Positions 1-10,830 are shown, numbered from the stretch's first letter. The stretch: DNA of 64,000 bases from Cycas panzhihuaensis (GCA_023213395.1 CM041465.1:121217741-121281740); one strand, 5' to 3'. Notes: a model not told the origin generated them from the letters alone. Made by a program: numbers and translations.

Positions 1-389
1 CAAAAATCTGAGGAGTTTTTTCCTGCTGTAATACATGTTTTTGGATCTCCTCGTCCCGATCTATCATTTGGGACAAGTCTCACATGAATCCGACGCTCCG
101 TTGAAAAGTTATGACAATTTTTAGGTTTTCTAGTACATTTTGGCCGCGAGTTAAAACTGGCTTTTTTGCCTGTTTTTTGACAAGATTTTTCAAAAATTTT
201 TGTATATTTGGAAAGTGCAGGTGAAGGCCAGCAAATCTGGAAATTTTTAATTTTTTCAAAATTTTTTTTGAAATTTGTGCCATATAGCGATGATCGGCGA
301 ATGAGATCGCCAACAGCAGACTTAGTTTGCTGAAAATTTGAATTTTCAGTGTACCTTGTATTTCTCAAATTTTTAGTTTTGTTTTCCCC

Positions 390-426
<37 letters not shown>

Positions 427-1497
427 ATTGTATGTAAAAGGGGTTTTTTAAAGACATTTATAGCCTTTGTGGCTTTTAGAGGCCTATTTTGGCCCTTTTG
501 TAAAGAACAAGGTACTTAAATCCTTTGTAAAGCCAATCATCTGGATCGGAGCAATATCCGATGATTTGGCTCATCATGTGTATGATTTTAATGGTTGCAT
601 GCACTTGGAGACTTCATTGAGTGCCACTTGGGCACATAGAGTGCCATTTGGGCACTAGGTGGACACGGCAACAACACTTAAGTGGAGCATTTACATTCAT
701 TTACATTCGGCCAGTTATTTTTACATGACATTCGAGAACAAGAGCACTTTCCTTAGAATCAACTCATCTCGACGACGTGATACCGCCGCTTCGTGATTTG
801 TGCGCATACCGCCTTGGTTGAAATAGACCAAGGTTGGCCAAGTCCGAGCCCTAAGGGAGGTGTGAGTTTCATAATCGGGTCCGGTCATAACCTAGATAGT
901 GGTGGAGGGACGGTTAGCCATACCTACGGCCTCCAATCGTGGATTATCCCGATAACCATCCGGAAAACCGAAAACCCTTAATCAAGATAATTAATTTATT
1001 TGGGCCAATATCCGCTCATAGCCGTGGGACATGCACGCATTTTCTTGGAGAGTATATCACGCTCATTGGTGAACTGGTGAGGATCAAGAAGCACTGGCTC
1101 CACGTTTACTTGGATTTCATCACCAAGGAACTGCGGGTATCGCGGGTGAAGGCCATTAACTTCACGATACTAGAAGCCCCTTAGGCATCGACACCTCACC
1201 TACTTTGGATACAAGTTAGAGGTTTGGGTTTGTTACACATCCTACATCACTTTGGTTTTCGATTGTGTGCACCCACATGCCGGCTTCTATATAGGCCTTC
1301 TCACTTATCTTGATTAGATCACTTACATCACATACTTATTTGTGATCTCTTTGCTTCCACATCTTACATTGCATTACTTCATTATTCCTGCTGCGTCGTG
1401 TAGACTGTCACAAGTGTCGTTGACTCCACCTTCTTCTACTTAGTGCATTTTCATACACATTTATATACATCACTCTTATTCATCTTTTCACACCACC
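1..1497 (+). other. A1 untranslated leader
   Basis: Non-coding leader between the off-window primer site and gag. Bases 1-476 match 63545-64000 almost base for base, including a long A-tract near 398-424. The stretch from about 480 to 1490 has only short ORFs that I do not regard as genes. No alignment with A2 is possible there because A2 runs off the window. Confidence 0.75.
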
Positions 1498-2170
1498 ATG
1501 TCGACCAACTTCAGTAATGTGAACTGTATGCTAAAAGGGAAGGAGAATTGGGATCTATGGTTCACGGGAGTTAAGAACGCAGCCAAGTATGAGGGACTCT
1601 GGCTGGACCACTTGAGCGAACCCCGATAGTACCTGCAACCGACACCACACCGCAGAGTGGTGGCACACCCCCAGCTCCTCCTGCTCATAATCCGCAACGG
1701 CGACAGTGGATCATTGAAGACCAGAAGATCAGAGCAGGGATCCTGCTAGTTACAGATTACTCCTTGCACAACCTGATCGATGACACGCAGCACGACACTG
1801 CCTTCAAGGTCCTCGAAGTCCTCAAAAGAAACTTTGATACTCGATCAGACTTGGAGTTTGTTCATATGGTATTGAAGATGAACAAGATGCGAATGCAGAA
1901 AGGGCGAGCACATGAAACCATCAATGCTCTTCGCCCCATTAAACGGGCCATTGATAGGGATTTTAAGACCCAATGCATAACTTGGGCCTTCCTAATTCAA
2001 TCCAGTCTGCATGTTCCTGATTATAAGAACTTGCTAGGAAATCTTCAGTCATCTGGCACACTGAAGACCCTCAACTTCGAAGCATTAACTGAGAAGTTTA
2101 TTGAACATGACAAGACCTTCACTACTAGCTTCCCACTTTCAGATTTGCTCTCGCAAATAAGTCATCATGA
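1498..2170 (+). pseudogene. A1 gag (capsid part), decayed
   Basis: The frame opens at an ATG at 1498 with an N-terminus of the copia gag type: a short lead, then a glycine/lysine-rich stretch and the tryptophans of a WDLWF-like core. A stop near 1629 splits it, and the next in-frame stretch runs from about 1764. The middle part has the alpha-helical character of the UBN2 capsid family. The product would be the structural Gag that packages element RNA. The reading breaks near 2170, where an inverted segment begins. The start was chosen because the tryptophan-rich N-terminal signature follows it directly. Confidence 0.7.
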
Positions 2171-2470
2171 CTCTCATCAACATTGTGGGCTTGATGTTGT
2201 TGTTGTTGATGACGAGGCAACTGTTGTAGTCAATGCGGCAATCTTTGCAAGGTGTCCTTTCTGTTACACCTTTGACACGTGGGAGCATTGTTGTTTGGTC
2301 TCGATTGATCTTTTGACTACTATTTTGCTACTGACCTTGTTGTTGCCTATGTGGTTGTCCCTGCTACTTTCCCCTGCCTCTTCCACGACCTCTTCTTCCT
2401 CCGCGTGAAGATTGACCTTGCTGTTTGGTGTAGTATACTTCCTCGTCCATGTCAACTTCAAAGGCTGCAT
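2171..2470 (-). pseudogene. Inverted 3' part of A1 gag (RGG region and zinc knuckle)
   Basis: On the minus strand, unlike the rest of A1, this segment reads as the C-terminal part of a copia Gag. It has an acidic lead, an arginine/glycine-rich run (SSRGGRRGRGRGRG), a glutamine-rich stretch and then a CX2C zinc-knuckle start. A small frameshift separates the first cysteine pair from the rest of the knuckle. In an intact copia element this piece would read on the plus strand between capsid and protease. Its left end meets plus-strand gag near 2170 and its right end meets plus-strand integrase near 2473. The borders are approximate. An inversion with loss of protease is the simplest reading. Confidence 0.6.
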
Positions 2471-2472
2471 TA

Positions 2473-3050
2473 GGAGTTGAATCTGGATATCAACTGAAGT
2501 GTCTCAGGACTGACAATGGTGGCGAATACACTTCAAATGAATTCGAAGACTTCTTGTGTCAGCAGGGGATCAAGCATCAAACAACTATTGCGGTACCCTC
2601 GAGAATGGAGTTGCCGAAAGGGCTAATAGAACCATAATGAATATGGCACGGCTATGCTTGTCTTCAAGAATGTGCTGCATATCTTTGGGTCAAGCTATTT
2701 ATACCGCAATCTCGCATGAACAACATAAGTCCATCAAAGCTCTACTGCCTCCAAATGAACGATGGACCTGACGGACCCCTCACCGTCCATCACTTCAAAA
2801 TTTTTGGCTCTACTTGTTATGCTCACATTCTTGATGAGCATAGAAATAAGCTTCAACCGTGAGCATTAAAGGGCATCTTTGTTGGGTACCCCATGAACAA
2901 GAAAGGGTACAAGGTCTTCATTCCAACATTAAAGAAGATCATTATCACTAGAGATGTGGTGTTTATGGAGACAGAGGATCAACTACTTCAACTTGATTCT
3001 AAAGCACCATCTCATAGATACAACGATGTCCAGAATATGATGTGATTCCA
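2473..3050 (+). pseudogene. A1 integrase, partial and frameshifted
   Basis: Begins inside the catalytic core with a TDNGGEYTS motif that holds the second catalytic aspartate. A frameshift follows near 2590, then the NGVAERANRTI motif with the catalytic glutamate. Around 2865-2990 comes the copia 'KGIFVGYP..KKGYKVF' region and 'RDVVF'. The HHCC zinc domain and the first catalytic aspartate are missing. Integrase inserts the element cDNA into host DNA; this copy cannot do so. Confidence 0.8.
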
Positions 3051-3499
3051 ACATTTGGGGAGACATCAAGAAATACTCAAAATTTTGGAATCGACAATAG
3101 AGCCCCGAGGACACTATCCTTGACTCAGATCCTCAGGCCAATGTGCGCCAACCCAGCCATCTTGGGAGAATAGCCGTGAATCACCACGCCGAGCATCAAA
3201 AGGAAAAGGAGTTGCGGAAGAACCACCTTCACCACCTTCGGTTGTAGGGCCGTCTTCTCCAACAATGTCATCAACCTCCGCCATACATCTCCCATGATCC
3301 TTTCGTGATCAAAATGAAGACCAGGATGTTGTGGAAATGAAAACCTCATTCCCAACCAAAGGTTTTCGAGAAGCCTACCAGTTGCACAAAGACTTGAGAT
3401 CTGATGAGGTAGGCAAACGGCACTCAAGTAGTGCCTACAGAGCAAGGGAGCAAACATCACTTCCCATAGAGCTTGAACCCAGAATCGCACCTTGCTTCA

Positions 3500-4470
3500 A
3501 ATGACGAGCCTCTATCATACCAAGAAGTCATGGAAACACACAGCTTTGGAGAAATGCCATGAATGAGGAATACCAATCCTTGATCAAGAACGGTACATGG
3601 GAGCTCATTGATCTGCCTTTGGGAAGGAAGGTAATCAGAAACAAATGGGTGTTCAAAATAAATACAGATCGATGGCACCCTTGAAAAACACAAGGCGAGG
3701 TGGTTGCAAAAGGATTCACCCAAAGGGAAGGCATCGACTACGTAAGTCTTCGCACCAACTACCAAATGGCCCACAATCGAGCACTTGTGGCCTTGGTCGC
3801 TCAACAGGTTGGAAAATCCACCAACTCGATGTGAAAACTGCTTTTCTCAATGGAGATTTGGAAGAAGAAATCTACATGACACAGCCTGAAGGCTTTGAGA
3901 TAGCAGGAGAGGAACAGAAAGTGTGTAGACTGAAAAAGTCGTTATATGGCCTAAAACAAGCCCCTCACGCTTGGTTCACCCAGTTGTCCAACAAAATGAG
4001 GCAACTTGGATATGAGGTATGTGACTATCAAGACGTTGATGCAACTTTGTTTATTAAGAGAGAAAAAGGCAAAGTCACATATCTCCTGATCTTTGTGGAC
4101 GACATGCTGATAATTGGAAATAGTGAGCGGGATATCAAAGAAATTAAAGATGGACTTGTCAAAATCCTTCGAACGTCTCGACCTCGGACTAATGAGATAT
4201 TACTTGGGAATTGAGGTAACTCAATGCAATGGAAAAATCTTTCTCTCCCAAGGAAAATATATCAACGATCTTCTAATCAAGTTCGGATTAGAAGATGCCG
4301 TAACGATGTATACTCCAATGGAGCCTAATGCCAAACTTTCCGATGAAGACACTCGAGAGGCGGATGCAACACTCTATCGGCAACTTGTAGGTAGCCTCAT
4401 TTATGTTACCAACACAAGGCGGATATTGCCCATGCCGTTGGTATTCTTGCCCGTCACATGACAACTCCAA
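3500..4470 (+). pseudogene. A1 reverse transcriptase, frameshifted
   Basis: Typical copia RT signposts occur in order: 'NGTWELIDLP', 'WKIHQLDVKTAFLNGDLEEE' (3811-3870), 'KSLYGLKQAPHAWF' and the catalytic box FVDD (near 4093-4104). 'RYYLGIEV' follows in another frame near 4194. There are frame changes near 3660, 3800 and 4190. The enzyme copies element RNA to DNA inside the particle. It is broken here. Confidence 0.85.
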
Positions 4471-4479
4471 AGCGTAACC

Positions 4480-4990
4480 ATTGGCAAGCAAAGAATACGA
4501 GTGTTGAAGTACCTAAAGACGACCAAAGAAACTTGGTTTGTTGTATGAGCACAACAATGATTTCGGACTTACAAAGATACGGACTCGGATCTTGCCGGTG
4601 ACAAAAATACAGGGAAGATCAACGTCCGGGTACATCACATTTCTTGGAGCCTCCAATTTCATGGCGGTCAAGGCGGCAGAAAATCACTGCAGATTCTACT
4701 GATGAAGCTGAATACATAGTTGCTTCTGAGGCTAGCAAGGAGGTGATATGGCTTCGCAAATTATTACATACTTTGGATATCACCCAGATAGGTCCAACGA
4801 GCTTACATGTGGACAATCAACAAGAATCCACATGGCCAAGAATCGCTTTTTCATGATCGTACAAAGCACATTTGTACAAAAGTCCACAGGATCCGGAACC
4901 GGGTCCATGACGACAATACAATTGGAACACCGCCCACAAAGATCAAGTGGGCGATATCTTCACCAAACCACGCAAAGGGTGAAGTTTGAA
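4480..4990 (+). pseudogene. A1 RNase H, decayed
   Basis: After the RT thumb the plus strand shows 'SRRQKITADSTDEAEYIVAS' (4668-4727) and 'KEVIWLRKLL', the copia RNase H signature containing the conserved glutamate. A frameshifted tail follows. It would remove RNA from the RNA/DNA hybrid. Confidence 0.8.
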
Positions 4991-5064
4991 CAGCCCGACA
5001 GAATGACGGCCTTAGGGCCTCCATCTCCAACTGATTGAAGGAGATGGTACACAGGACCAACATA

Positions 5065-5170
5065 CTCTATGCCATTCGTGAAAACCCCTTGTGGGCGCGG
5101 AAGGATTAGAGTAAGTCTGTTCTCTCTCCCATTCGTGAAAACCCCTCATGGGCGCGAAAGGAGTTGGGTT
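5065..5170 (+). repeat. Two tandem units in A1 3' region
   Basis: A unit of about 56 bases containing CCATTCGTGAAAACCCCT followed by GGGCGCG occurs at about 5071 and again at about 5128. A weaker, partial third copy may lie near 5190-5215. It lies between RNase H and the polypurine tract. Confidence 0.6.
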
Positions 5171-5477
5171 GTACTTGTTTCGAAAATCAGAACCTATGAA
5201 AACCTGAACGGGCATGGGGGATGACGAAGCGGTATATGGAGACTCACAGATCAAGTCGCACAACCAACTTGTACTGTTTGGCTATCTGGCTACACTCAAA
5301 GAGCCGTCTGAGCCACTTCATAGAATAGGAAGTCAAGTCCGTGGGTTTTTATTCCCCCGAGGGTTTTTCCACAAAAGTGTCTTGTAGGTTGTAGATTTTT
5401 TTTCTCAATGTAATAATGAGGCTATAATGAAGACCTCATAGATTAGAATAGGATAAAGGAAAATGACCTTCTGCCAT

Positions 5478-5489
5478 TAAGGGGGGGAT
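5478..5489 (+). promoter_or_regulatory. A1 polypurine tract
   Basis: An AAGGGGGGGA-type run directly before the TG of the 3' LTR; the plus-strand DNA primer of reverse transcription. Confidence 0.85.
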
Positions 5490-5856
5490 TGTGACAATGT
5501 TAATGTCACATGGTCATTTCATGAAGTTAGAATTAGATAAAGTCACTTTTATGTTTATAACTTTAGGATAAGGTGACTATGCCTAAGTCACTTAAGTGAA
5601 ATGACATAAAGTTCATTTCATTGTAATTTCATGTAATCTCATTTGAATGTCATTGGGAGGGAAAACTCAAATTCCAAACCCTAATGAGCATCCTCATTAT
5701 ATAAGCTGAAATTACATGGAGAGTGATCATATTCTACACTTCTCCTCTTTGAGCTCAAGCTATTAGCATTCTCTTGTTGAGTACATTGTGCTTGCCTCCA
5801 CTATTTGCCATTGTGTAGTGTTAGTGCACTAGATCCCTAGATCCATTCCCTCAACA
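5490..5856 (+). repeat. A1 3' LTR (367 bp)
   Basis: Starts TGTGACAATG and ends CCCTCAACA. It matches the A2 5' LTR at 62548-62911 with four substitutions and one 3-base gap by my count, and the inverted A3 LTR at 18319-18685 less closely. A TATATAAG box lies near 5698 and a TCACTTAAGTGA palindrome near 5588. Confidence 0.95.
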
Positions 5857-6830
5857 GTATGATCAACTTCTCAAGCCAATAAATGCTCTCTTGGAAGGAG
5901 AGAAGAGACGATGATTTCTTTTCTATCTCTACTTGTGCACGTACTTGTTCTGAATCAATAAAATATTTTGTTTTATCTTCATCACCCAAGAGATCTTTTG
6001 TCGTACCAAGTACGACGAGGATTCCTATTACGATCACATGTATGTACCTCCCAACATAAGAATAGTGTAATATCTTAACATGATTGTCTCTCTTGTCCAA
6101 GTATCCTGGCCATAACATACAACAATCTTGGTAGACAGGAATTTGATCAAATGATACTCCAACTGTGTTCTTCCTTCCTTTGAATGAATCTTCTAGAACC
6201 ATTGCAGGATATGTTAACACAGTTTGAATTCTTTTAAGGATAAGCGTAGAAAAAGCTACCATGTTAAATGTGGTCATACAAAGTCTTGTGCATATGCATA
6301 CAACAATGTAACCTGACATTGTTTAGAACCTGGCAACAAATTTATCAACATAGATTAAAGTGATATAATCCACACTTTCCACTAATTCAGTTGAGTTTCC
6401 ATATTGAACCACCTGTAATAGATCAATTTCAGAATTTTCAATGTTCATCCTTTCATTCTTTCCTGTCAACTTGCTGAAACGCAAGATGTTTGATGGGATA
6501 ATTCTCTGCTCAACCTTTAGTTCTTTATTTTTGTCTTCTTCCTCAGATCCTAAGCAATGATCTAAGGTTCAATCATCAATAAGTTCATTTGTAGAGATTA
6601 CTTTATCACAACAATTATGTTCATTTATTTCTTTATCAACAGAGAACCTATTTTCATAAATAAGTTCACATACTTTTTCACCTTCCTTATCATCAAATGA
6701 ATCTATAAGAGATTCACTCTTACGGAAACTGACCTAATTACATGCATTATCCTTTTTGATTTTCCTCTTCAATTTCTTTTTCTAATTTTTTGTCAGGTTA
6801 CTGTGCGTAACCTGCACTTCTTCCTTTAAA
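5857..6830 (-). pseudogene. B second ORF: basic, then acidic protein of unknown role
   Basis: Read on the minus strand, an N-terminal lysine/arginine run (KKKLKRKIKK) is followed by an acidic, serine-rich stretch with two stops. A 160-codon open stretch (6319 down to 5837) then runs across the A1 border. It matches no pol domain I know: there is no YVDD, no DSG protease and no integrase core. In C the same basic run is followed by an ORF of similar size. It may be a Gag C-terminal extension with an RNA-binding basic patch, or a captured gene. Function unknown. Confidence 0.5.
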
Positions 6831-7172
6831 CTAGCTGTTTTTTGATGTCTTTACCTTCATTCATTGGTTGTTGGTTTGTTAGCTCAGAATGAAATTTCTC
6901 TTTTATGAAGTTCCATGTTTTATGTGCCCTACAAGTTGTATTTTGGGTGAGGCAAAAAATATCATTGAATCTTATGCAGCCTCCTTGTGTGGACATGAAA
7001 GAAATCCATTGAAATGCAGATGTGTCCTTTTGTTCCAGCACTGGTTAAGCATCATTGTATCCTTCTAAAACAATCTCCCATAAGCCAAGGGAGATGAGCC
7101 AGGACTTCATGTTTTCTGATCATTCTAAATAGTTGTCTTCTGTTAACAGAAGATGAGCATGACCCATTTTGA
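6826..7172 (-). pseudogene. B gag-like ORF
   Basis: On the minus strand from an ATG near 7172, the product has the copia Gag N-terminal pattern. It begins 'HLLLTEDNYLE', has a tryptophan-containing 'MKSWLISLGLWEIVLEGY' stretch, and ends in 'AHKTWNFIKEKFHSEL', the pattern of the DUF4219/UBN2 Gag families. Two stops interrupt it. The equivalent ORF of element C (35718-36131) has the same layout. Confidence 0.55.
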
Positions 7173-7221
7173 TAACCTTACAATCAGACTGCTTATGGTG
7201 TACTTGAAATCAGAAACTCAC

Positions 7222-7351
7222 CAATTACATGTGATAAGTAATGTTCACTGGACACTGCATTAGCTTCAGACCAAGAAACCGGCAAATGAGCATCTCTAGA
7301 ATGCAGATGTATACAGTTCAGAATTTCAGCTTTTGCATGTCCTAATAAAAC
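7222..7351 (-). other. Exon-like segment in B leader (minus)
   Basis: Read on the minus strand, an open 130-base segment is preceded by a pyrimidine-rich acceptor ending CCTTCCAG and followed by donor GTGAGT. It encodes 'VLLGHAKAEILNC', then a His/Ser-rich stretch ending 'EHYLSHVI'. I do not recognise the protein. It could be a captured exon of a cellular gene or a chance ORF with splice-like edges. Confidence 0.3.
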
Positions 7352-8015
7352 CTGGAAGGAGGTAAAACAAGACCCGAGCATTGGCAGATTTGAATGGTCA
7401 AATGATATAACCAGCTGATTTAAATCATAGGGGTTGCGATGAATGCTTTACAAAGAAATTTCTCTCAAAAGATTCCTTCATTCCTGGCATCTGTTCATTA
7501 TGAATTTGGATGCAATAAATTCTGAGATCTCGTGGCACGATTCACCACGGCTCAGAGCAGAGTTTCCTCACAGTTTGCCTTTAGTACTTCGATCGATTGC
7601 AGGGCTATATACTACGCGAACGATCCTCTCTACAGCATCGATTAATTGTCTTCGTATAGTTGAGTAGATGTCTTGATGAACGCAGATAGCACTCGGCCAT
7701 AAAGTCTAACAACATGCCTCCATCTCCACATGTCTTTTCTCATATCTCCTTGTGGACTGAAAGGGAGCTCTCTCTCTCTACAGATCGTTAGATTGCAGCC
7801 ATCTCTTCTTGTGATCGAACTCCTGTTCACGAAAAGATGTCTACATCATCTACTGCAGCCTTGACACAATTCATTCAACAGGCACTTGTTATCTACGTAG
7901 CCTCCTTCCCATGCAAAAAGAGACTCCTTATATGGCTCCTTCGTCTATGGAGCGGTTTCCTCTGTTATGCAGTGTTCTCCACATAGACACCATCAAGCCT
8001 ATGTTTTTCTTGCAG

Positions 8016-8141
8016 AGTATTACCAAGCATGCAGATAAACTAAAACAGAGTGGAGAGTCAAAGGTTCTTGATAAGGATGGCAATTTGATCGTAAGAGATA
8101 GTGTGGAAGGCGGCGCTAGCTGGGCACACTTTGCAGTGGAG
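8016..8141 (+). other. Exon-like segment in B leader (plus)
   Basis: A 126-base, 42-codon open segment is bounded by acceptor TTTTTCTTGCAG and donor GTAAAC, with phase 0 at both ends. The translation is hydrophilic and protein-like (KQSGESKVLDKDGNLIVRD, then EGGASWAHFAVE) and has no stop. It runs antisense to B. I cannot name the family. A captured genomic exon is my preferred reading. Confidence 0.45.
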
Positions 8142-8156
8142 GTAAACAGGGTTGTA

Positions 8157-8211
8157 CATAGTGTTAGCACTCAGTGTAGGGCTACATAGTGTTAGCACTC
8201 AGTGTAGGGCT
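8157..8211 (+). repeat. 26-bp tandem duplication
   Basis: CATAGTGTTAGCACTCAGTG plus a few bases occurs twice head to tail, just downstream of the exon-like segment. A related single copy lies near 8282. Confidence 0.8.
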
Positions 8212-8449
8212 GCAACATTGATCGAACGGATACCACTTTCCACGGCTTCTTCACTACTATCTATCTCAAGACCAGTGGCTGTTAGCACTTAGTGTGATGC
8301 AGGGCAGAATATCATGCGATAGTAATGCTTACGCGAGCATACCTCAAGAGTGATGGCTCACATATAAGACCAGGGGCGAAGAAGTAACAGACGGTTGAAC
8401 GCACGATGTGGCACACAACACATGAATAAAGGAATAGAGCTTATGATCT

Positions 8450-8740
8450 TCCTGGTCTTAAATAGCGCTACATGTTCACGGCAAAGGATTGCCACATAGA
8501 CAAATTGATGATGTCAAAGAAAAATCAGCCTCTTGACGCAAGGCACATAGGCGTCACTACAATGTTGCTAATGAAAAGTATCTCGATCTTGAAGAGCAGC
8601 TACCATGGAGGACCAAAAAAAAGATTTAGCAGATTTTACTGCATGGAAAGTTTTCAGTCGACACAGAAGATACTTATGAAGAACACTGTTCAAAGACAGG
8701 AGTCACAATAGGGTGTATAGAGTTTCACTGACGGTCATCA
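8450..8740 (+). pseudogene. Coding-like remnant, unidentified
   Basis: One plus-strand frame reads, with two stops, through a coherent acidic/basic protein-like stretch. This includes 'YLDLEEQLPWRTKKKI' and 'FSVDTEDTYEEHCSKTGV' and ends near 8725. It is not a retroelement domain I recognise. It could be a further piece of the gene that supplied the 8016-8141 segment, on the same strand. Confidence 0.3.
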
Positions 8741-8741
8741 T

Positions 8742-9466
8742 TTTTTACAATAGAATAGGGGCGTGAGACCTGCTCTTCGACAATTGCATGCAAACAACAA
8801 CAGGCTTGTCGGTTCTTGTACCCTCTTTTCACGAATATTGTCTATTCAGTTTTTCCTTTTCTACGGCTTAAAGAGATGGCTCTTTCAAGATAGCACTGTC
8901 TCCTTTATTATGCAGTACTTCATATATGTCTCATACATGAGGTCTTCCGCAGTTGAAACCAAATGCTCTCATGGCTGTTTGATCTATTATTGCTCAGCTA
9001 TTTTCATTCTTGCTAGGGTTTTGTCATAAAATGTACACAGGTATAATTTATCATCACAACTTTTACTTTTCTATGAGCAACGAACTTTACAGATATATCA
9101 ATCACAACCTCATGTAAACTATTCCCCTTTCTTCATTGGCAATCAATTCCCATGTAATAAACAAAAAACTAATTCCAAATTCACAAACCTTTGTAGATAC
9201 GGAATCAATATTCCAACCAAATTTTCATATCATCATTGATCATACCAACTAATTTCTTCTGATGGTAAACCTGACACAGCTTCCTTCACATAACAAGATA
9301 GAGTAACAATATTACCTGGCAAGATGCTTTGGGACACCTCCTCAATTCAGATCTTCAATTTGACAATCGATTTAATGAAGCCACCTCTTCTCTTTATCAA
9401 AGCCTGGCAAACTTGCACAACAAAGGCTTTAACATACAACCTGCTTTCACACGGGTATGGAAGCCC
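8742..9466. other. B leader, no gene seen
   Basis: No supported ORF. The stretch leads to the B primer site. Confidence 0.4.
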
Positions 9467-9478
9467 GCTCTGATACCA
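9467..9478 (-). promoter_or_regulatory. B primer-binding site
   Basis: The reverse complement of this stretch is TGGTATCAGAGC, complementary to the 3' end of initiator Met tRNA. It abuts the LTR and fixes B as a minus-strand element. Confidence 0.9.
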
Positions 9479-9853
9479 TGTTAGACTTTAACATGGAAGA
9501 CATTCATCATCAACAATAACAATATCAATGAGCATAATCATAATACATTAACATACCAAAGCACCAAAGACTCAATATGAGCCTTGATGATTACTTGATT
9601 ACATACACTATCTCAACAACCTTTATATACAAAATAGGTGGGAGGACTTACAAGACAAGTAATACATGTGGGACAAGTACCTTTATCCTGACCAATGACA
9701 TTACACCAACTAACTTAACCAATAAGCTTCTATCTTCTCACACGCTATTATAATGATAAATGACTCTTGGACTCTAAGACTTAGGACTATGACTATTAAT
9801 CTTAAGACACACTTAACTTAACCATACATAACATTAAACATTATACTCTAACA
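9479..9853 (-). repeat. B 5' LTR (375 bp)
   Basis: Bounded by TG and CA (plus-strand TGTTAGACTT to CTCTAACA). The inner edge touches the primer site and the outer edge meets gypsy F integrase sequence at 9854. The second LTR is outside the window. A TATATA box near 9624 lies in the right orientation for minus transcription. Confidence 0.8.
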
Positions 9854-10830
9854 TAGAATAATTTTTCTTTCTTTGTTTAGCTTTGGAATGCAGGTTAGAG
9901 GGGTGATTTTCTTACCTAGCTTCCACTTGAGGCATGATACATAAAAGACATCATGAATACGACTCCTTTGAGGTAGGGCTAGCTGATAGGCTACTTGATA
10001 TGGCCCAAAAAATCTAGGTGCTAGCTTCTGTTTGCTTATTTCTTAGAGTCAACTGCTTGTATAGTTGTAGTCTTAATAAATCCCAATCACCTATTGAGAA
10101 GGATCTTTTAGATCTATGTAAATCTACTCGTTGGTTCATTCGATTTCTTGCGGCGGTTTAAATTGTCTTTTAGTATTCAGAGCATTTGATTCATTTGTTG
10201 CTATTTTTCTCGGACCCCTTGTATGCGCGACGTCTTTGCCCATGTAAGGAGGGGTGGTGGCTCAAACTTGTATAGCACTTGGAAGGGAGTCACTCTTGAC
10301 ATTGTATGGTAAGTGGTTTCGTACTGCCATTCAGCCAAATGGATCCATTTGTGCCAAAGTTGTTGCTTGCCAAAGCTGAAAATCCATAGATACCCTTCTA
10401 GGCACTTGTTTATGACTTCAATTTGATCATTTGTTTGCGGGTGGTATGTGGTGCTCATGGATAGCTTTGTACCCCCTAGTCTGAACAAATCTTGCCAGAA
10501 ATAGGTTGTAAACTTTAGGTCGCGGTCGTTGATTATGACTTTAGGGAACCCGTGTAGACGATGTATTCTTTTCATGAAAAATTTGGCTATCTAGCTTGCT
10601 TTGATGTCAATTGAATTCCCTTAAACTGCACATATTTTGTTAGACGATTGACAACCACAAAAATGCCATCCTAGCCCTTTGATTTTGGTAGCCTTGTGAT
10701 GAAATCCATTGAGATTTCTTCCCATTTTTCTTGTGGGATTGATAGAGGTTGGAGTAAGCCAAGACTTTTTACATTCTCACTTTTATTCCTTTGACAAGAA
10801 TCGCATTCCGATACGAATTTGAGAACGTTA
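9854..10830 (-). pseudogene. F integrase
   Basis: On the minus strand the zinc-finger end 'CQRNKSENVKSLGLLQPL' is followed by 'EEISMDFITRLPKS' with the first catalytic aspartate. Next come 'LHGFPKVIINDRD' with the second, and 'STTYHPQTNDQIEVINKCLE' holding the glutamate (10201-10575). The C-terminal 'VAYQLALP..HDVFYVSCLK' module reaches 9854. Stops and at least one frame change interrupt it. Confidence 0.85.

Larger units (their letters stand above)
1..5856 (+). mobile_element. Ty1/copia retrotransposon A1, left end outside window
   Basis: The order is leader, gag, partial integrase, reverse transcriptase, RNase H, polypurine tract and 3' LTR, which is the copia order (integrase before RT). 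The 5' LTR, primer site and first part of the leader lie left of base 1. The size of the gap can be judged from sister copy A2, whose LTR starts at 62548 and whose leader around 63545 matches base 1. The open frames carry stops and frameshifts, the protease and integrase amino end are absent, and part of gag is inverted, so this copy is dead. It sits inside element B: B-type sequence resumes at 5857 with candidate target duplication GTATG (5857-5861), whose partner is outside the window. Confidence 0.9.
5857..9853 (-). mobile_element. Pol-less LTR element B (minus), interrupted by A1
   Basis: The 5' end is clear: LTR 9479-9853 and primer site 9467-9478. Going leftward there is a long leader, a gag-like ORF (6826-7172) and a second ORF (5857-6830), cut at 5857 by A1. 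The rest lies left of the window. No protease, integrase or RT motif is seen in the roughly 4 kb present. The architecture is shared with element C at 33499-37850, including a conserved KKKLKRKxKK basic run after the gag-like domain. B itself interrupts gypsy F, which resumes at 9854. Confidence 0.7.

Noticed and set aside
80-313. 77-codon minus-strand ORF in the A leader
   Set aside because: It lies in a leader repeated at the window end; the matching stretch there has indels that break the frame, so it is not conserved as a protein.
793-1184. Two overlapping plus-strand ORFs in the A1 leader
   Set aside because: Short, overlapping, no domain and no splice or start context. Could be leader filler; a comparison with A2 beyond the window would settle it.
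5012-5263. 83-codon minus-strand ORF with repeated RGFHEW
   Set aside because: The peptide repeat is a shadow of the tandem DNA repeat in the A1 3' region.
9467-9478. GCTCTGATACCA motifs here and elsewhere as tRNA genes
   Set aside because: They match only the last bases of Met tRNA and abut LTRs, so they are primer sites; no cloverleaf surrounds them.
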